DNA from: Zestomicrobium sp964482405
GTDB taxonomy: Archaea > Thermoproteota > Thermoprotei_A > Sulfolobales > NBVN01
DNA length: 12,348 nt
Assembly: GCA_964482405.1 (NCBI GenBank)
Contig: CAYZXH010000043.1
Span: 1-12,348, forward strand
Direction of reading: 5' to 3'
Part shown: positions 1 through 6,311 of the stretch, piece by piece
Position numbering within the stretch: position 1 is the first letter of the stretch
Layout of the letters: each line of letters starts with the position of its first letter
Notes under the pieces: model-generated
Database searches by the model: none
What the model was told of the DNA's origin: nothing
The model's input: the letters and a program-made list of their open reading frames with translations, nothing else
Made by a program: the position numbers and the translations under genes

Positions 1-450
1 TACAGGCTTGTTGAGGAGGGTTTTGAGGTAACTATAGCGGCTCCTTCTGAGGGTAGGGTTGAGGGTAAGCATGGTTATGCTGTGAGTGCCGTGGCCTTGA
101 GTAAGGTGAATCCTGAGGAATACGTGGCTTTAGTAATTCCCGGTGGTAGGGGGCCTGAGAGGATTAGGGCTTTAGCTAGGGAGGAGGCAGTTAGGATAGT
201 GAAGTACTTCGCTGATGCGGGGAAGCCTATTGCGGCCATATGCCACGGCCCCCAACTACTTATATCAGCGGGAGTTACTAGAGGGTTGAGGCTCACTAGC
301 TATGTGGGGATAGCCGACGATGTTAGGGCATCAGGTGGTGAATGGGTTGATCAACCGGTCGTTGTAGATAAGAACGTCGTGACCGCGAGAATACCGCCAG
401 ACCTGCCTTACTGGATGAGAGAATTCATTAAGTTACTTACTAAACAGTAA
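1..450 (+). CDS. pfpI: PfpI/DJ-1 family peptidase or deglycase (5' partial)
   Basis: The reading frame is open from base 1 to the TAA at 448-450 and gives 149 residues; about 20 N-terminal residues are lost at the window edge compared with the roughly 166-residue PfpI family. The GTG at 82 is internal: in-frame codons before it already match the family (a glycine-rich GKHGY stretch). The nucleophile elbow is visible as AAICHGPQ, with Cys at visible residue 81 and His at 82, preceded by VIPGGRGPERIR and followed by the conserved SYVGIADD and GGEWVD segments. Members are cytoplasmic class I glutamine amidotransferase-like enzymes, described as intracellular proteases or as glycation-repair deglycases; the sequence does not decide which. 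It converges on the next gene. A T-rich run at 474-483 is a likely terminator. Confidence 0.95.
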   Translation, partial: YRLVEEGFEVTIAAPSEGRVEGKHGYAVSAVALSKVNPEEYVALVIPGGRGPERIRALAREEAVRIVKYFADAGKPIAAICHGPQLLISAGVTRGLRLTSYVGIADDVRASGGEWVDQPVVVDKNVVTARIPPDLPYWMREFIKLLTKQ

Positions 451-490
451 GTTTAGTCTTACAGAGATCAAAACTTTTTATTTCAGTAAA

Positions 491-880
491 TTATGTTGAA
501 AAGAGTTCCGGGCACACCCTACATCTCACAGGATCTATCATTGGTTGGAGCTTGTGGTGAAACTCGCACAGGTATTTCCTACTCATAGCTAGCAAGGATA
601 TCTTGAGGAGTCTGGTCTCTATGGTCAGCCAGTCTAGGTCTCGGGCTGCTAAATCTCTAGCTAGCGCCATGACTTCACTATCTATGTCTGGGAATTTAGT
701 TACTTCCACGGCTACTCCCCTCTCACGACTCAGGTACCTAGACACCGCTGACGGGGTTATCTTTAGTTTCTTAGCGATCTCCACCTCACTCATCTTAAAC
801 TCGTTACTCATTAGCTCTGCTAACCTCCTCTTCAGTGAAGGGATTAAGTACCTATACCCTACCTCAAAAACTGAAGACAT
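491..880 (-). CDS. HTH transcriptional regulator with C-terminal Cys/His cluster (COG2522-like)
   Basis: This encodes 129 residues. Residues about 29-52 form a helix-turn-helix of the XRE/lambda-repressor type (EIAKKLKITPSAVSRYLS). Residues 60-100 look helical and may dimerise. The C-terminus carries C105, H108, H109, C120 and C123 in a CEFHH...CRVC pattern, a likely metal or Fe-S site, so a redox- or metal-sensing repressor is plausible. This resembles the archaeal predicted regulators of COG2522; the assignment is from memory of the family. Its ATG directly abuts the TAA of the DUF438 gene (TAAATG), so the two are surely cotranscribed and translationally coupled. The target is not known from sequence, but the palindrome at the start of the upstream gene is a candidate operator for autoregulation. 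Confidence 0.85.
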   Translation of the reverse strand: MSSVFEVGYRYLIPSLKRRLAELMSNEFKMSEVEIAKKLKITPSAVSRYLSRERGVAVEVTKFPDIDSEVMALARDLAARDLDWLTIETRLLKISLLAMSRKYLCEFHHKLQPMIDPVRCRVCPELFST

Positions 881-2185
881 TTAAAGCACCATTACCTTCC
901 TCATTACCTCCTCAGGGTTCTTAATAACCTCAGTTAAGTCCTCGACTACTTCTAGAGTACCTAGGTATTTCCCTCCCTCATCCCTGACAGCTACTACGAG
1001 CACCCTAATTATCCTATCACCTTGTTTAGTCCAGTACTCCCTGAACTCCTCACCTTTCTTGAGTCTCTCAACGTTGACTTTAACCATGCCCTCAAGCCTT
1101 GGTGGGTGGCAGAAAAGCAGTCTGCGACCTACTATTGTCTTAGTCCTTACGAACCCCTTAGAAAACTTACTTTTAGTGAAGAACCTCACCCTATCGTTTT
1201 CATCGGCGTAGGTTAGTTCTAGTGGTAGGGACTCGAAAATAGCTTCCACCTCTTTCTTGCTTAAGAAGCCCGTGCTGAGCTCTATATCTCCCTCCTTCCT
1301 GACCTCATAGATGTCTGCCTCGAGCTTCTTAAGAGCTAACTCCCTGAACTCAGGTGGTAACGCCTCAGCCTGCTCCTTAGTTATTTCAGGACTTATCTCG
1401 TAAGGCATTAAAGGCTTCACACCAGGCTTCCACTCCACGCTGGCAGGCACTAAGTAACCGATATCCTTACCTATCTCCCCTATAGCTGCCCACTCACCCT
1501 CGGTGAATAAGACCCAGACAGCCGGAAACAGTATCTTGTTCTCCCTAAACACTAACTCACTAATCTCTCTGGAAATTTCTAGAGCCTTACTAGCTACCTC
1601 CTTAATTAATTTCTCATCACCTTGAGCTTTTTCAGCAAGCGCTCTAAGCTCTCTTATTTTCTGAATTACCTGGTCTTCACGCCCCCACAAGACTCTGGGC
1701 ACGGCCACAATCCCCCTCCTCTCTAAATAGGGGAAGATCAGCATCTGCACCTTCCTATAATGCAGTCTCACGTTTCTTAAGCTCTCCAATACCTTCAGCA
1801 ACTGCTGGAAAGAGTCTTTAAGACCCTCGCCCTCAGATCTAAGAATAGCGCTCGCGTAAACCCCGAGAACCTCACCCCACTTAAGAATTAACTCATTTTC
1901 CTTAAGCAGGAGATCAAGCGGGTGTCCTTCAGGAACACCCCTTAGCTCTCTAGAAGCTAGGTAGTCCTTGAAGAGCTGAACATGCAGGTCACAAAGCTTA
2001 AGAATCTCGCTCACGCCCAGACCTTCCCTAACCAACTGTTGCTCGATCAAAGCTATCTCAAAAGGGGATACTTGCTTCAAGATATCGCTAAACTCCTTAC
2101 TCAGCTCCTCGGGCTTAACACCCTCATGAAGCTTCCTGATTAAGTTCTTAACGAGCTCAATCTTTCTTTCTTCAAGATTTGACAC
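881..2185 (-). CDS. DUF438 / hemerythrin-like / PAS domain protein
   Basis: This encodes 434 residues from a GTG start, a usual length for COG2461. Three regions can be followed: an N-terminal helical DUF438 domain (about 5-78, ending near CDLHVQLF), a hemerythrin HHE-like region (about 86-225, with GHPLDLL, LHYRK, FPYLERRGI and ENKILFP), and a C-terminal PAS-like domain (about 322-418, with TKTIVGR, CHPP and a final YLGTLEVVEDLT). Family members are cytoplasmic proteins thought to sense gas, redox state or metal through the HHE site, but their output is not established. The place where relatives usually have WGxHD reads WGRED here, so one expected iron-ligand histidine appears to be replaced. 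A GGTGTGA ribosome site lies just before the GTG. The downstream HTH gene suggests a sensor-regulator pair. Confidence 0.9.
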   Translation of the reverse strand: MSNLEERKIELVKNLIRKLHEGVKPEELSKEFSDILKQVSPFEIALIEQQLVREGLGVSEILKLCDLHVQLFKDYLASRELRGVPEGHPLDLLLKENELILKWGEVLGVYASAILRSEGEGLKDSFQQLLKVLESLRNVRLHYRKVQMLIFPYLERRGIVAVPRVLWGREDQVIQKIRELRALAEKAQGDEKLIKEVASKALEISREISELVFRENKILFPAVWVLFTEGEWAAIGEIGKDIGYLVPASVEWKPGVKPLMPYEISPEITKEQAEALPPEFRELALKKLEADIYEVRKEGDIELSTGFLSKKEVEAIFESLPLELTYADENDRVRFFTKSKFSKGFVRTKTIVGRRLLFCHPPRLEGMVKVNVERLKKGEEFREYWTKQGDRIIRVLVVAVRDEGGKYLGTLEVVEDLTEVIKNPEEVMRKVMVL

Positions 2186-2191
2186 GTGTCA
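2180..2191. promoter_or_regulatory. 12-bp perfect palindrome over the start codon (possible operator)
   Basis: TGACACGTGTCA is its own reverse complement. It contains the GTG start of the DUF438 gene and part of its ribosome site, and lies about 25 bases downstream of the TATA-like element. A dimeric HTH protein bound here would block initiation; the HTH gene in the same transcript is the obvious candidate. Operator function is an inference from symmetry and position. Confidence 0.4.
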
Positions 2192-2215
2192 CACCAAGAA
2201 GAAATCCTTTCAGAG

Positions 2216-2229
2216 CTTATAAGCTTTTA
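2216..2229 (-). promoter_or_regulatory. TATA-like promoter of the DUF438-HTH unit
   Basis: On the minus strand the sequence reads TAAAAGCTTATAAG, with an A-rich stretch before a TTATAAG core. The core centre is about 35 bases before the GTG, which predicts a start of transcription near 2193 and a leader of under 10 bases, as usual in crenarchaea. Confidence 0.5.
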
Positions 2230-2295
2230 CAAGTGAAAGCCTCCTCGGATCTTCAATATAATTCCGTGTCCACCCTGATTAGTCTCGATTTCTTC

Positions 2296-2529
2296 TCATA
2301 GGTTTCTAGCCTCAGCTAGGAATTTGCCTGGGTGCGTGTTTGTTACTATTAGGATGTCTACATCACTTGATAGGAAGTGTTTTCCTTCCGCGACATTCCC
2401 GAATAAGTAGATCTCAGCGCTTGGGTCAAGTTTTCTCGTTACCTCTACTATTCTCTTAATGTATGTCTTAAGGTTCTTGAATACCTTCTTTCTCTCCTCA
2501 GCTTTCTCTATTAACAACTCTTCCCACAA
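2296..2529 (-). CDS. Short MNT-type nucleotidyltransferase, probably truncated or decaying
   Basis: This encodes 77 residues from a TTG start that overlaps the end of the HEPN pseudogene by 32 bases. It matches the N-terminal core of minimal nucleotidyltransferases, the MntA-like partners of HEPN proteins: LFGNVAEG at 42-49 and SSDVDILIV at 54-62, with the catalytic pair D56 and D58. Two things suggest decay. The usual GS of the nucleotide-binding GSxxxG motif is GN here (N45), and the family is normally 100-140 residues. The same frame stays open for 22 more codons beyond the TGA, to a TAA at 2227-2229, but that extension does not look clearly like the family. Intact homologues modify (AMPylate) or otherwise neutralise the HEPN partner. 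Activity here is doubtful. Confidence 0.6.
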   Translation of the reverse strand: MWEELLIEKAEERKKVFKNLKTYIKRIVEVTRKLDPSAEIYLFGNVAEGKHFLSSDVDILIVTNTHPGKFLAEARNL

Positions 2530-2899
2530 TATCCGTCAACCTCGTAACGACTTGATGTAGTCTCCTGGCTTCTCCCTCACTATACTCTCTTACCACATAC
2601 CTAGACGTGATGTACGTGTTCTCAAGCGAGCCAAGCTCGACGGCGTAGTCTACGAGAATTCTCTTAATTTCTTCAGCGCTTATGAGCTTGTAAGCGAGTT
2701 CAAGAAGTTTCCTAACGCTGTGTGTCCTCAGTTAATCAACCCATAGCTTAGGGAGGCATGCCTTCAAATAGAGCTGGAGAGCTTACTCAAGACTGAGAAC
2801 AGCTAGGTCGTGGAAACCTCTCTCGAACTGCATTTCCGCGGTCTCAAGAAACTTCCTAGACCTTTCTAAGAGGTAATTATATTCCTCGAAGCGAGTCAC
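2498..2899 (-). pseudogene. HEPN-domain protein gene with two in-frame TAA stops
   Basis: Translated from GTG at 2899, one unbroken frame of 133 codons matches the archaeal HEPN (COG1895-like) family: RSRKFLETAEMQFERGFHDLA, then ALQLYLKACL, RTHSVRKLLELAY and ENTYITSRYVVREYSEGEARRL. The frame is broken only by TAA at 2783-2785 (codon 39, where relatives have Gln in an EQA motif) and TAA at 2732-2734 (codon 56, where relatives usually have Tyr). No frameshift is needed. It ends with TGA at 2498-2500 inside the MNT gene, the normal overlapping HEPN-MNT operon layout. HEPN proteins of such pairs are RNase toxins or RNA-binding factors. As read, only a 38-residue peptide would be made. Single-base damage or base-call error is the simplest cause. 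Confidence 0.8.
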
Positions 2900-2948
2900 T
2901 AAACAAGACCCCAAACCTCGAATAACTTCACGTTAACAATAAATTAAG

Positions 2949-3482
2949 TTATGTGTTCTCCAACATCTTGAATAATAGGATCGTTAGCAACGTTTTAGCG
3001 TCTACGTGCTCAGACTTAAGCAAGGTCTTAAGTGCTTCGTCAACACCTAACTCAACAGTCCTCACGACCTCACCGGGTTCTGGCGACGCACCAACGAACC
3101 TTAGTTTTCTGGCTATGAGGATGTGCAGTACTTCGTCGCTGTAGCCGGGCGCTGTGTAGACTGAGGCAACCTTGATTAGCTCGTCGGCCTCATACCCTAC
3201 CTCCTCCCTCAACTCCCTCCTCGCGGCACTGACCACGTCTTCCCCTAACTCAACCCTGCCTGCAGGGACCTCCAGAACCCAGTCATTAACGGGAACCCTG
3301 AATTGATTTACTAAGACCACACTACCGTCGTCTTTAACCGGCAGTATAGCTACCGCCTCACCAAACCTGACCACATCCCTTAACACGGTCCTGCCTGAAT
3401 GTAAGTAAGTCTTCTGAACGAGTGTAACCCTCCTACCACTACATAAGACGGATTCGCTGACAGGGATTAATTCCTCCACCAC
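2949..3482 (-). CDS. Nudix hydrolase, ADP-ribose pyrophosphatase type
   Basis: This encodes 177 residues. The Nudix box is complete: G75, E81, then RELREEVGY at 89-97 (GX5EX7REUXEEXGU). Fifteen residues after it comes APGYSDE (111-117), the proline-containing signature of ADP-ribose-specific members, together with upstream VLVNQFRVPV and EVPAGRVE. Such enzymes split ADP-ribose into AMP and ribose-5-phosphate in the cytoplasm and need Mg2+. The start is one of two tandem GTG codons (3482 or 3479) behind an AGGTG ribosome site. It is the only clearly intact gene of the decaying block between 2230 and 4134, and its neighbours on both sides read the same way, so it was probably part of a longer operon. 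Confidence 0.95.
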   Translation of the reverse strand: MVEELIPVSESVLCSGRRVTLVQKTYLHSGRTVLRDVVRFGEAVAILPVKDDGSVVLVNQFRVPVNDWVLEVPAGRVELGEDVVSAARRELREEVGYEADELIKVASVYTAPGYSDEVLHILIARKLRFVGASPEPGEVVRTVELGVDEALKTLLKSEHVDAKTLLTILLFKMLENT

Positions 3483-3515
3483 GAGAGAGCACCTAACATT
3501 ACGTTCCCTGAGTAA

Positions 3516-3704
3516 TTAAAGGGCTTCTTCCCTCACCAAATCTCTTGCTAGAGGCGTGTTGAGGATTAGCTTCACTTTAATTGATTCCCGTGCGTACCCT
3601 GAGATGTGTGGGTAGTTAGTGATTCCTAGATGCTCACTCAGCTTTCTTAAGTTTACGTTGTTTAGGATAACTTACACAGCCTTCCCCGCCTCACTCCTCG
3701 TCAT
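3516..3704 (-). pseudogene. Unrecognised small gene with one in-frame TAA
   Basis: From ATG at 3704 a single frame of 62 codons runs to TAA at 3516-3518, broken only by TAA at 3672-3674 (codon 11). After that stop the frame has a protein-like composition (NVNLRKLSEHLGITNYPH, then KVKLILNTPLARDLV). The ATG lies 13 bases inside the end of the next upstream frame, a typical operon overlap, and the terminal stop is 33 bases before the Nudix GTG. I do not recognise the family. It could alternatively be a shorter live gene using an internal start after the stop, since the frame there begins VILNN. Confidence 0.45.
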
Positions 3705-3961
3705 ACACGACCTCCCACTGCTTGAGACCGCTAACGGTTCATGAAGCCTTGATTAAGTACCTACCGTCAGTCACCCTTATCTCAGACTTCACGAGGGCTT
3801 GAGGCTCGGCGATCTCAAGTGTCTTACTTAGTTTCGAGGTTTTTGACGAGTCTAAACACGTGATGACCGCGTTTCCTCCGACACGTGAGTTAATCATAGC
3901 TGCTGGTGTTATTACGTAGCCGATACCCTGCTCATCCACCGCTAGTAAGTACGTGCGTGGG
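3691..3961 (-). pseudogene. 3' part of an unrecognised gene, in-frame TGA, cut by the assembly gap
   Basis: Reading leftward from the N run, the frame is open through GYVITPAAMINSRVGGNAVIT and EIRVTDGRYLIKAS to a TGA at 3739-3741. It then stays open for 15 more well-formed codons (TVSGLKQWEVVYDEE) to TGA at 3691-3693, which overlaps the next gene's ATG at 3704. That overlap suggests 3691 is the original end and 3739 is a secondary stop. The beta-rich visible part, with many Val and Gly, has no motif I can name. The N-terminal part is missing in the gap; it may be the membrane-anchored start at 4134 if the gap is short. Confidence 0.5.
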
Positions 3962-4061
3962 NNNNNNNNNNNNNNNNNNNNNNNNNNNNNNNNNNNNNNN
4001 NNNNNNNNNNNNNNNNNNNNNNNNNNNNNNNNNNNNNNNNNNNNNNNNNNNNNNNNNNNNN
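3962..4061. other. Assembly gap, 100 N
   Basis: Exactly 100 N follow base 3961. A round length of 100 is the convention for a scaffold gap of unknown size, so true spacing between the flanking sequences, and whether they belong to one gene, cannot be judged. Any protein translated across it is unsupported. Confidence 0.98.
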
Positions 4062-4134
4062 AGATACTCACACGACACGCTAACAGTGAAGCAAAGAAAT
4101 CAACGTAGAACACTACAATTACGGAGATAATCAT
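4062..4134 (-). CDS. N-terminal fragment of a possible membrane or secreted protein (cut by gap)
   Basis: From ATG at 4134 the 24 visible residues (MIISVIVVFYVDFF and ASLLACRVSI) are almost wholly hydrophobic, as in a signal anchor or signal peptide. The frame is also open upstream to an ATG at 4197, but that extension is Asn/Arg-rich and looks like leader sequence. No strong ribosome site precedes either start. It may be the beginning of the gene whose end lies at 3691, with the hydrophobic helix as a membrane anchor, but the gap prevents proof. Confidence 0.3.
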
Positions 4135-4179
4135 TTCCGAGTTCTCTCGTTTGAGGTTTTGGTTTCGAGGGTTGTTTTC

Positions 4180-4221
4180 GGTGTAGTTAACATGCACTTA
4201 ACTTTACTGTGGTGTAGTTAA
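4180..4221. repeat. Two direct copies of an 11-bp motif, 31 bp apart, with an inverted pair
   Basis: GGTGTAGTTAA occurs at 4180-4190 and 4211-4221. The spacing of 31 bp is about three turns of the helix, so both copies would face the same side. Between them AGTTAA and TTAACT (4185-4190 and 4199-4204) form an inverted repeat with a 7-base loop. The element lies upstream of the possible membrane-protein start at 4134, so a regulator binding site is possible. Confidence 0.35.
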
Positions 4222-4373
4222 GTTCCTGCCTCATTACCTACGTAGAGAATTCTCGAAGTATAGAATGGAATAATAAAACAACACCGTGTTGAGATTAAAA
4301 GACCTAAGTCAAAGTTCTCGGAAACCCCCCTATTAAGATACCTAAGAACGGGGATCACCTACTGCACTAGATG

Positions 4374-4479
4374 ATCAACGAGTTGATACACTAATTACTC
4401 ACTGCCTACGCCCCAGCTTCTCGCTTTGGAGAATACGCGCATTTCTCCAACTGGAGAATACCGTTCTACATATGTAGAA
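4374..4479. repeat. Palindrome-rich spacer downstream of the TctA-like gene
   Basis: The stretch 4135-4519 holds no convincing gene. It contains three symmetrical elements: ATCAAC-GA-GTTGAT at 4374-4387; a hairpin TTGGAGAA / TTCTCCAA (4426-4433 and 4443-4450, 9-base loop) whose left arm is nearly repeated at 4452-4458 with the shared string TGGAGAATAC; and a perfect 16-bp palindrome TTCTACATATGTAGAA at 4464-4479. They are too far from the T-runs to be simple terminators. No coding potential, tRNA or transposon ends were seen. Confidence 0.5.
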
Positions 4480-4487
4480 TGAAGACC

Positions 4488-4508
4488 AAAACATAAGTTT
4501 TCTAAAAA
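4488..4508 (-). terminator. T-rich terminator after the transporter operon
   Basis: On the minus strand, TTTTT (4504-4508) and TTTT (4488-4491) follow the TctA-like stop by about 12 and 29 bases. Short oligo-T runs without a required hairpin are the usual archaeal termination signal. Confidence 0.45.
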
Positions 4509-4519
4509 GGGTTTCCTCC

Positions 4520-5896
4520 CTATATGGGTAGCCCCATGAGTATCGCTACCAGGGTTGGCGCTGCTACTAAGGTCATGAAGAGTACCCCGAGCGATACGCC
4601 GAGCTTCCATAACGCCCCCGATACTATGCTGATTATGAGGGTTCCGAAAACCCCCGCTATTCTGGCGTCGTAGTAGGAGAGCATTATTACTATGGCTATG
4701 AAGAGTCCGTAGAGTGCTTCTGCAGGCACCCTCCTGAACACCGCTAGAGTTATCTTCCTGGAGTACCTCACTAGTATTGGGTATGCTATGAGGAAAGCTA
4801 GTAGTGAAGCACCTATTATGGAGAGAGCTATGGTGAGGTAGTCGTAGTGTGTTACTAGGTAGTCCCTAGCGCTCATACCGAGGTTTTCTAGTTTCTGGAA
4901 GAAGGGCATTGCGGGGCCGGCTGCCATAGGTCCTGTGGGTTGCCCGATGACTAGTAGCGGTATCACGGTACCGCCTATGTAGGTAGCGTTCTTAACCGCG
5001 TCCCTAACCGTGTAGGCTAGTATAGAGCCCCTCACCTTATCTTTCTTACTCTCCCTGAGTAGGTCTCCTATGAGTATCGTTAGTCCTACGGGAGACATGA
5101 CTGTTGCGAGGATTGATGTTACCGCGGACCATAGAGTGCTTTGAGCTACCTCCTCCCTCGTAAGTATCTTGAGCGGGTTCAGAGGTATCTTACCAATCCT
5201 AGCTAGCTTAATCTCCTTAAGACCTCTCCTCTCATACGTTTTCTTGAGTTCTGCGTGAAGCATTGAGAGTAGCTCGAACATCATGGGACCTATCGTTATC
5301 CCTAGGAAGAAGCTTATGTAGACAGACTTCCCGTAAACAGCTCTAAGACCCTGAATACCTAGAGCGAATGCAGGTATTGAGAGTAGTGCTAGACCCTTAT
5401 TCCTAGACGTGAGAGCTAACACGAGCAAACCGATCAAGAGTATCCAGAACCACCTAGCAACCTTAACGTTAGGTAATACCTCGTCAGTAGCCCTCAACCA
5501 ATCACCTAAGGGCATTAAGTAGTAGGAGATCGTTAAGGTAGTTACTAAAGCCACGAACTGGCCCACAACACTCGCCGCGATCCCCTTCCTCAATATAGTG
5601 TCAGCCAACCCAGCCTCCTTAGCAGTGAGAGCGTCAGGAACTTGAGGAACAGCCATGACGCCGCCGGGAATCCCTGCCAGAGCTACGGGGATACTGTCAG
5701 CCATCTTGAAAGCGGCTATGCTAGCAGCAAACCATACTAGAGCGAGTAGCGGGTCAACACCCATGAGTAGGATGGTGAGGAGTATGGGAGCCATAGTAGC
5801 CGTCTCATCGGTTCCGGGCAGTATGCCTATGAATATGTAGAGGATCGTGGAGAGAGCTGAGAGCAGGATTATCATTAATATTGTGAGGGGATCCAT
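4520..5896 (-). CDS. Tripartite tricarboxylate transporter permease, TctA family
   Basis: This encodes 458 residues of a polytopic membrane protein with around ten hydrophobic segments. TctA (PF01970) signatures are present: GILPGTDETATMAP near residues 23-36, ALAGIPGG near 72-79 followed by DALTAKEAGLA, and a second half containing RGSILAYTVRDAVKNATYIGGTVIPLLVIGQP, written here in parts: AVKNATYIGG and PLLVIGQPTGP. Family members move citrate or other carboxylates through the cell membrane with an extracellular TctC binder and a small TctB subunit. No TctC gene is in the window. The ATG at 5896 is chosen over an upstream alternative at 5977 because GGAGGTG stands 7 bases before it and MDPLTILM fits a TctA N-terminus. 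The 5' neighbour ends 4 bases upstream, so the pair is coupled. Confidence 0.9.
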   Translation of the reverse strand: MDPLTILMIILLSALSTILYIFIGILPGTDETATMAPILLTILLMGVDPLLALVWFAASIAAFKMADSIPVALAGIPGGVMAVPQVPDALTAKEAGLADTILRKGIAASVVGQFVALVTTLTISYYLMPLGDWLRATDEVLPNVKVARWFWILLIGLLVLALTSRNKGLALLSIPAFALGIQGLRAVYGKSVYISFFLGITIGPMMFELLSMLHAELKKTYERRGLKEIKLARIGKIPLNPLKILTREEVAQSTLWSAVTSILATVMSPVGLTILIGDLLRESKKDKVRGSILAYTVRDAVKNATYIGGTVIPLLVIGQPTGPMAAGPAMPFFQKLENLGMSARDYLVTHYDYLTIALSIIGASLLAFLIAYPILVRYSRKITLAVFRRVPAEALYGLFIAIVIMLSYYDARIAGVFGTLIISIVSGALWKLGVSLGVLFMTLVAAPTLVAILMGLPI

Positions 5897-5900
5897 GAGA

Positions 5901-6218
5901 TCACACCTCCCTAATAACACGCTTAACCCTGGTGAGGAACACGCTGATAGCGAACCCAACCGAAGCCCCAACAGCACCTAGAGTGATGGAGAGACCCGTA
6001 GCCGGCACACCAATTAAGTTAGCTATGTATGGACTCACGAAGTAGAACGCTAGAGCTAAGATCGTTGAAATCAACGTAGCTACCCCGAACTCCCTTAACG
6101 ACACGTACTCACCGTATAACTCATAATATACTTCCTCATCTCCCACAAACAACACCACATCATGAAACACGAGAGGAGGGATTTTATTGTTTAACACGCT
6201 AAACAATACATCAACCAA
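5901..6218 (-). CDS. Small two-helix membrane protein, probable transporter subunit (TctB position)
   Basis: This encodes 105 residues from a TTG behind a close GGTG; GTG codons a little downstream are alternative starts. Residues 1-45 are mixed and acidic (GDEEVYYELYGEYVS). Two membrane segments follow, about 47-70 (VATLISTILALAFYFV) and 76-95 (LSITLGAVGASVGFAIS), and the protein ends in a basic TRVKRVIREV tail. TctB subunits are normally about 150 residues with four helices, so this is at most a reduced or analogous subunit. No sequence motif proves the relation; the call rests on its location directly before the TctA-like gene with a 4-base gap. Confidence 0.7.
   Translation of the reverse strand: MVDVLFSVLNNKIPPLVFHDVVLFVGDEEVYYELYGEYVSLREFGVATLISTILALAFYFVSPYIANLIGVPATGLSITLGAVGASVGFAISVFLTRVKRVIREV
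5904..5910 (-). promoter_or_regulatory. Ribosome binding site of the TctA-like gene
   Basis: GGAGGTG on the minus strand is 7 bases before ATG 5896 and overlaps the last codons and stop of the preceding small membrane-protein gene. It decides the start of the permease and shows translational coupling. Confidence 0.75.
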
Positions 6219-6311
6219 AACACCAAGTTAAGAACCCTAACAAAATAACCCGCAAACCAAGAGAGCAGGGAGCAGGAAAAACATACTAAGCAAACACCAA
6301 CCACCCACCAA

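Noticed and set aside
2296..3741. Stop-codon recoding (readthrough of TAA and TGA) to explain the interrupted frames
   Set aside because: TAA and TGA both act as ordinary terminal stops for intact genes in this window, the interrupted sites are of both kinds, and no insertion element or tRNA for recoding was seen. Mutation or sequence error is simpler.
3739..4197. A single 152-residue protein running across the N run
   Set aside because: 34 of its residues are unknown and gap length is arbitrary; the frame match on both sides can be chance.
5897..5977. Upstream start giving the TctA-like protein 27 more residues
   Set aside because: The extension overlaps the preceding gene, is not TctA-like, and ATG 5896 has a perfectly spaced GGAGGTG.
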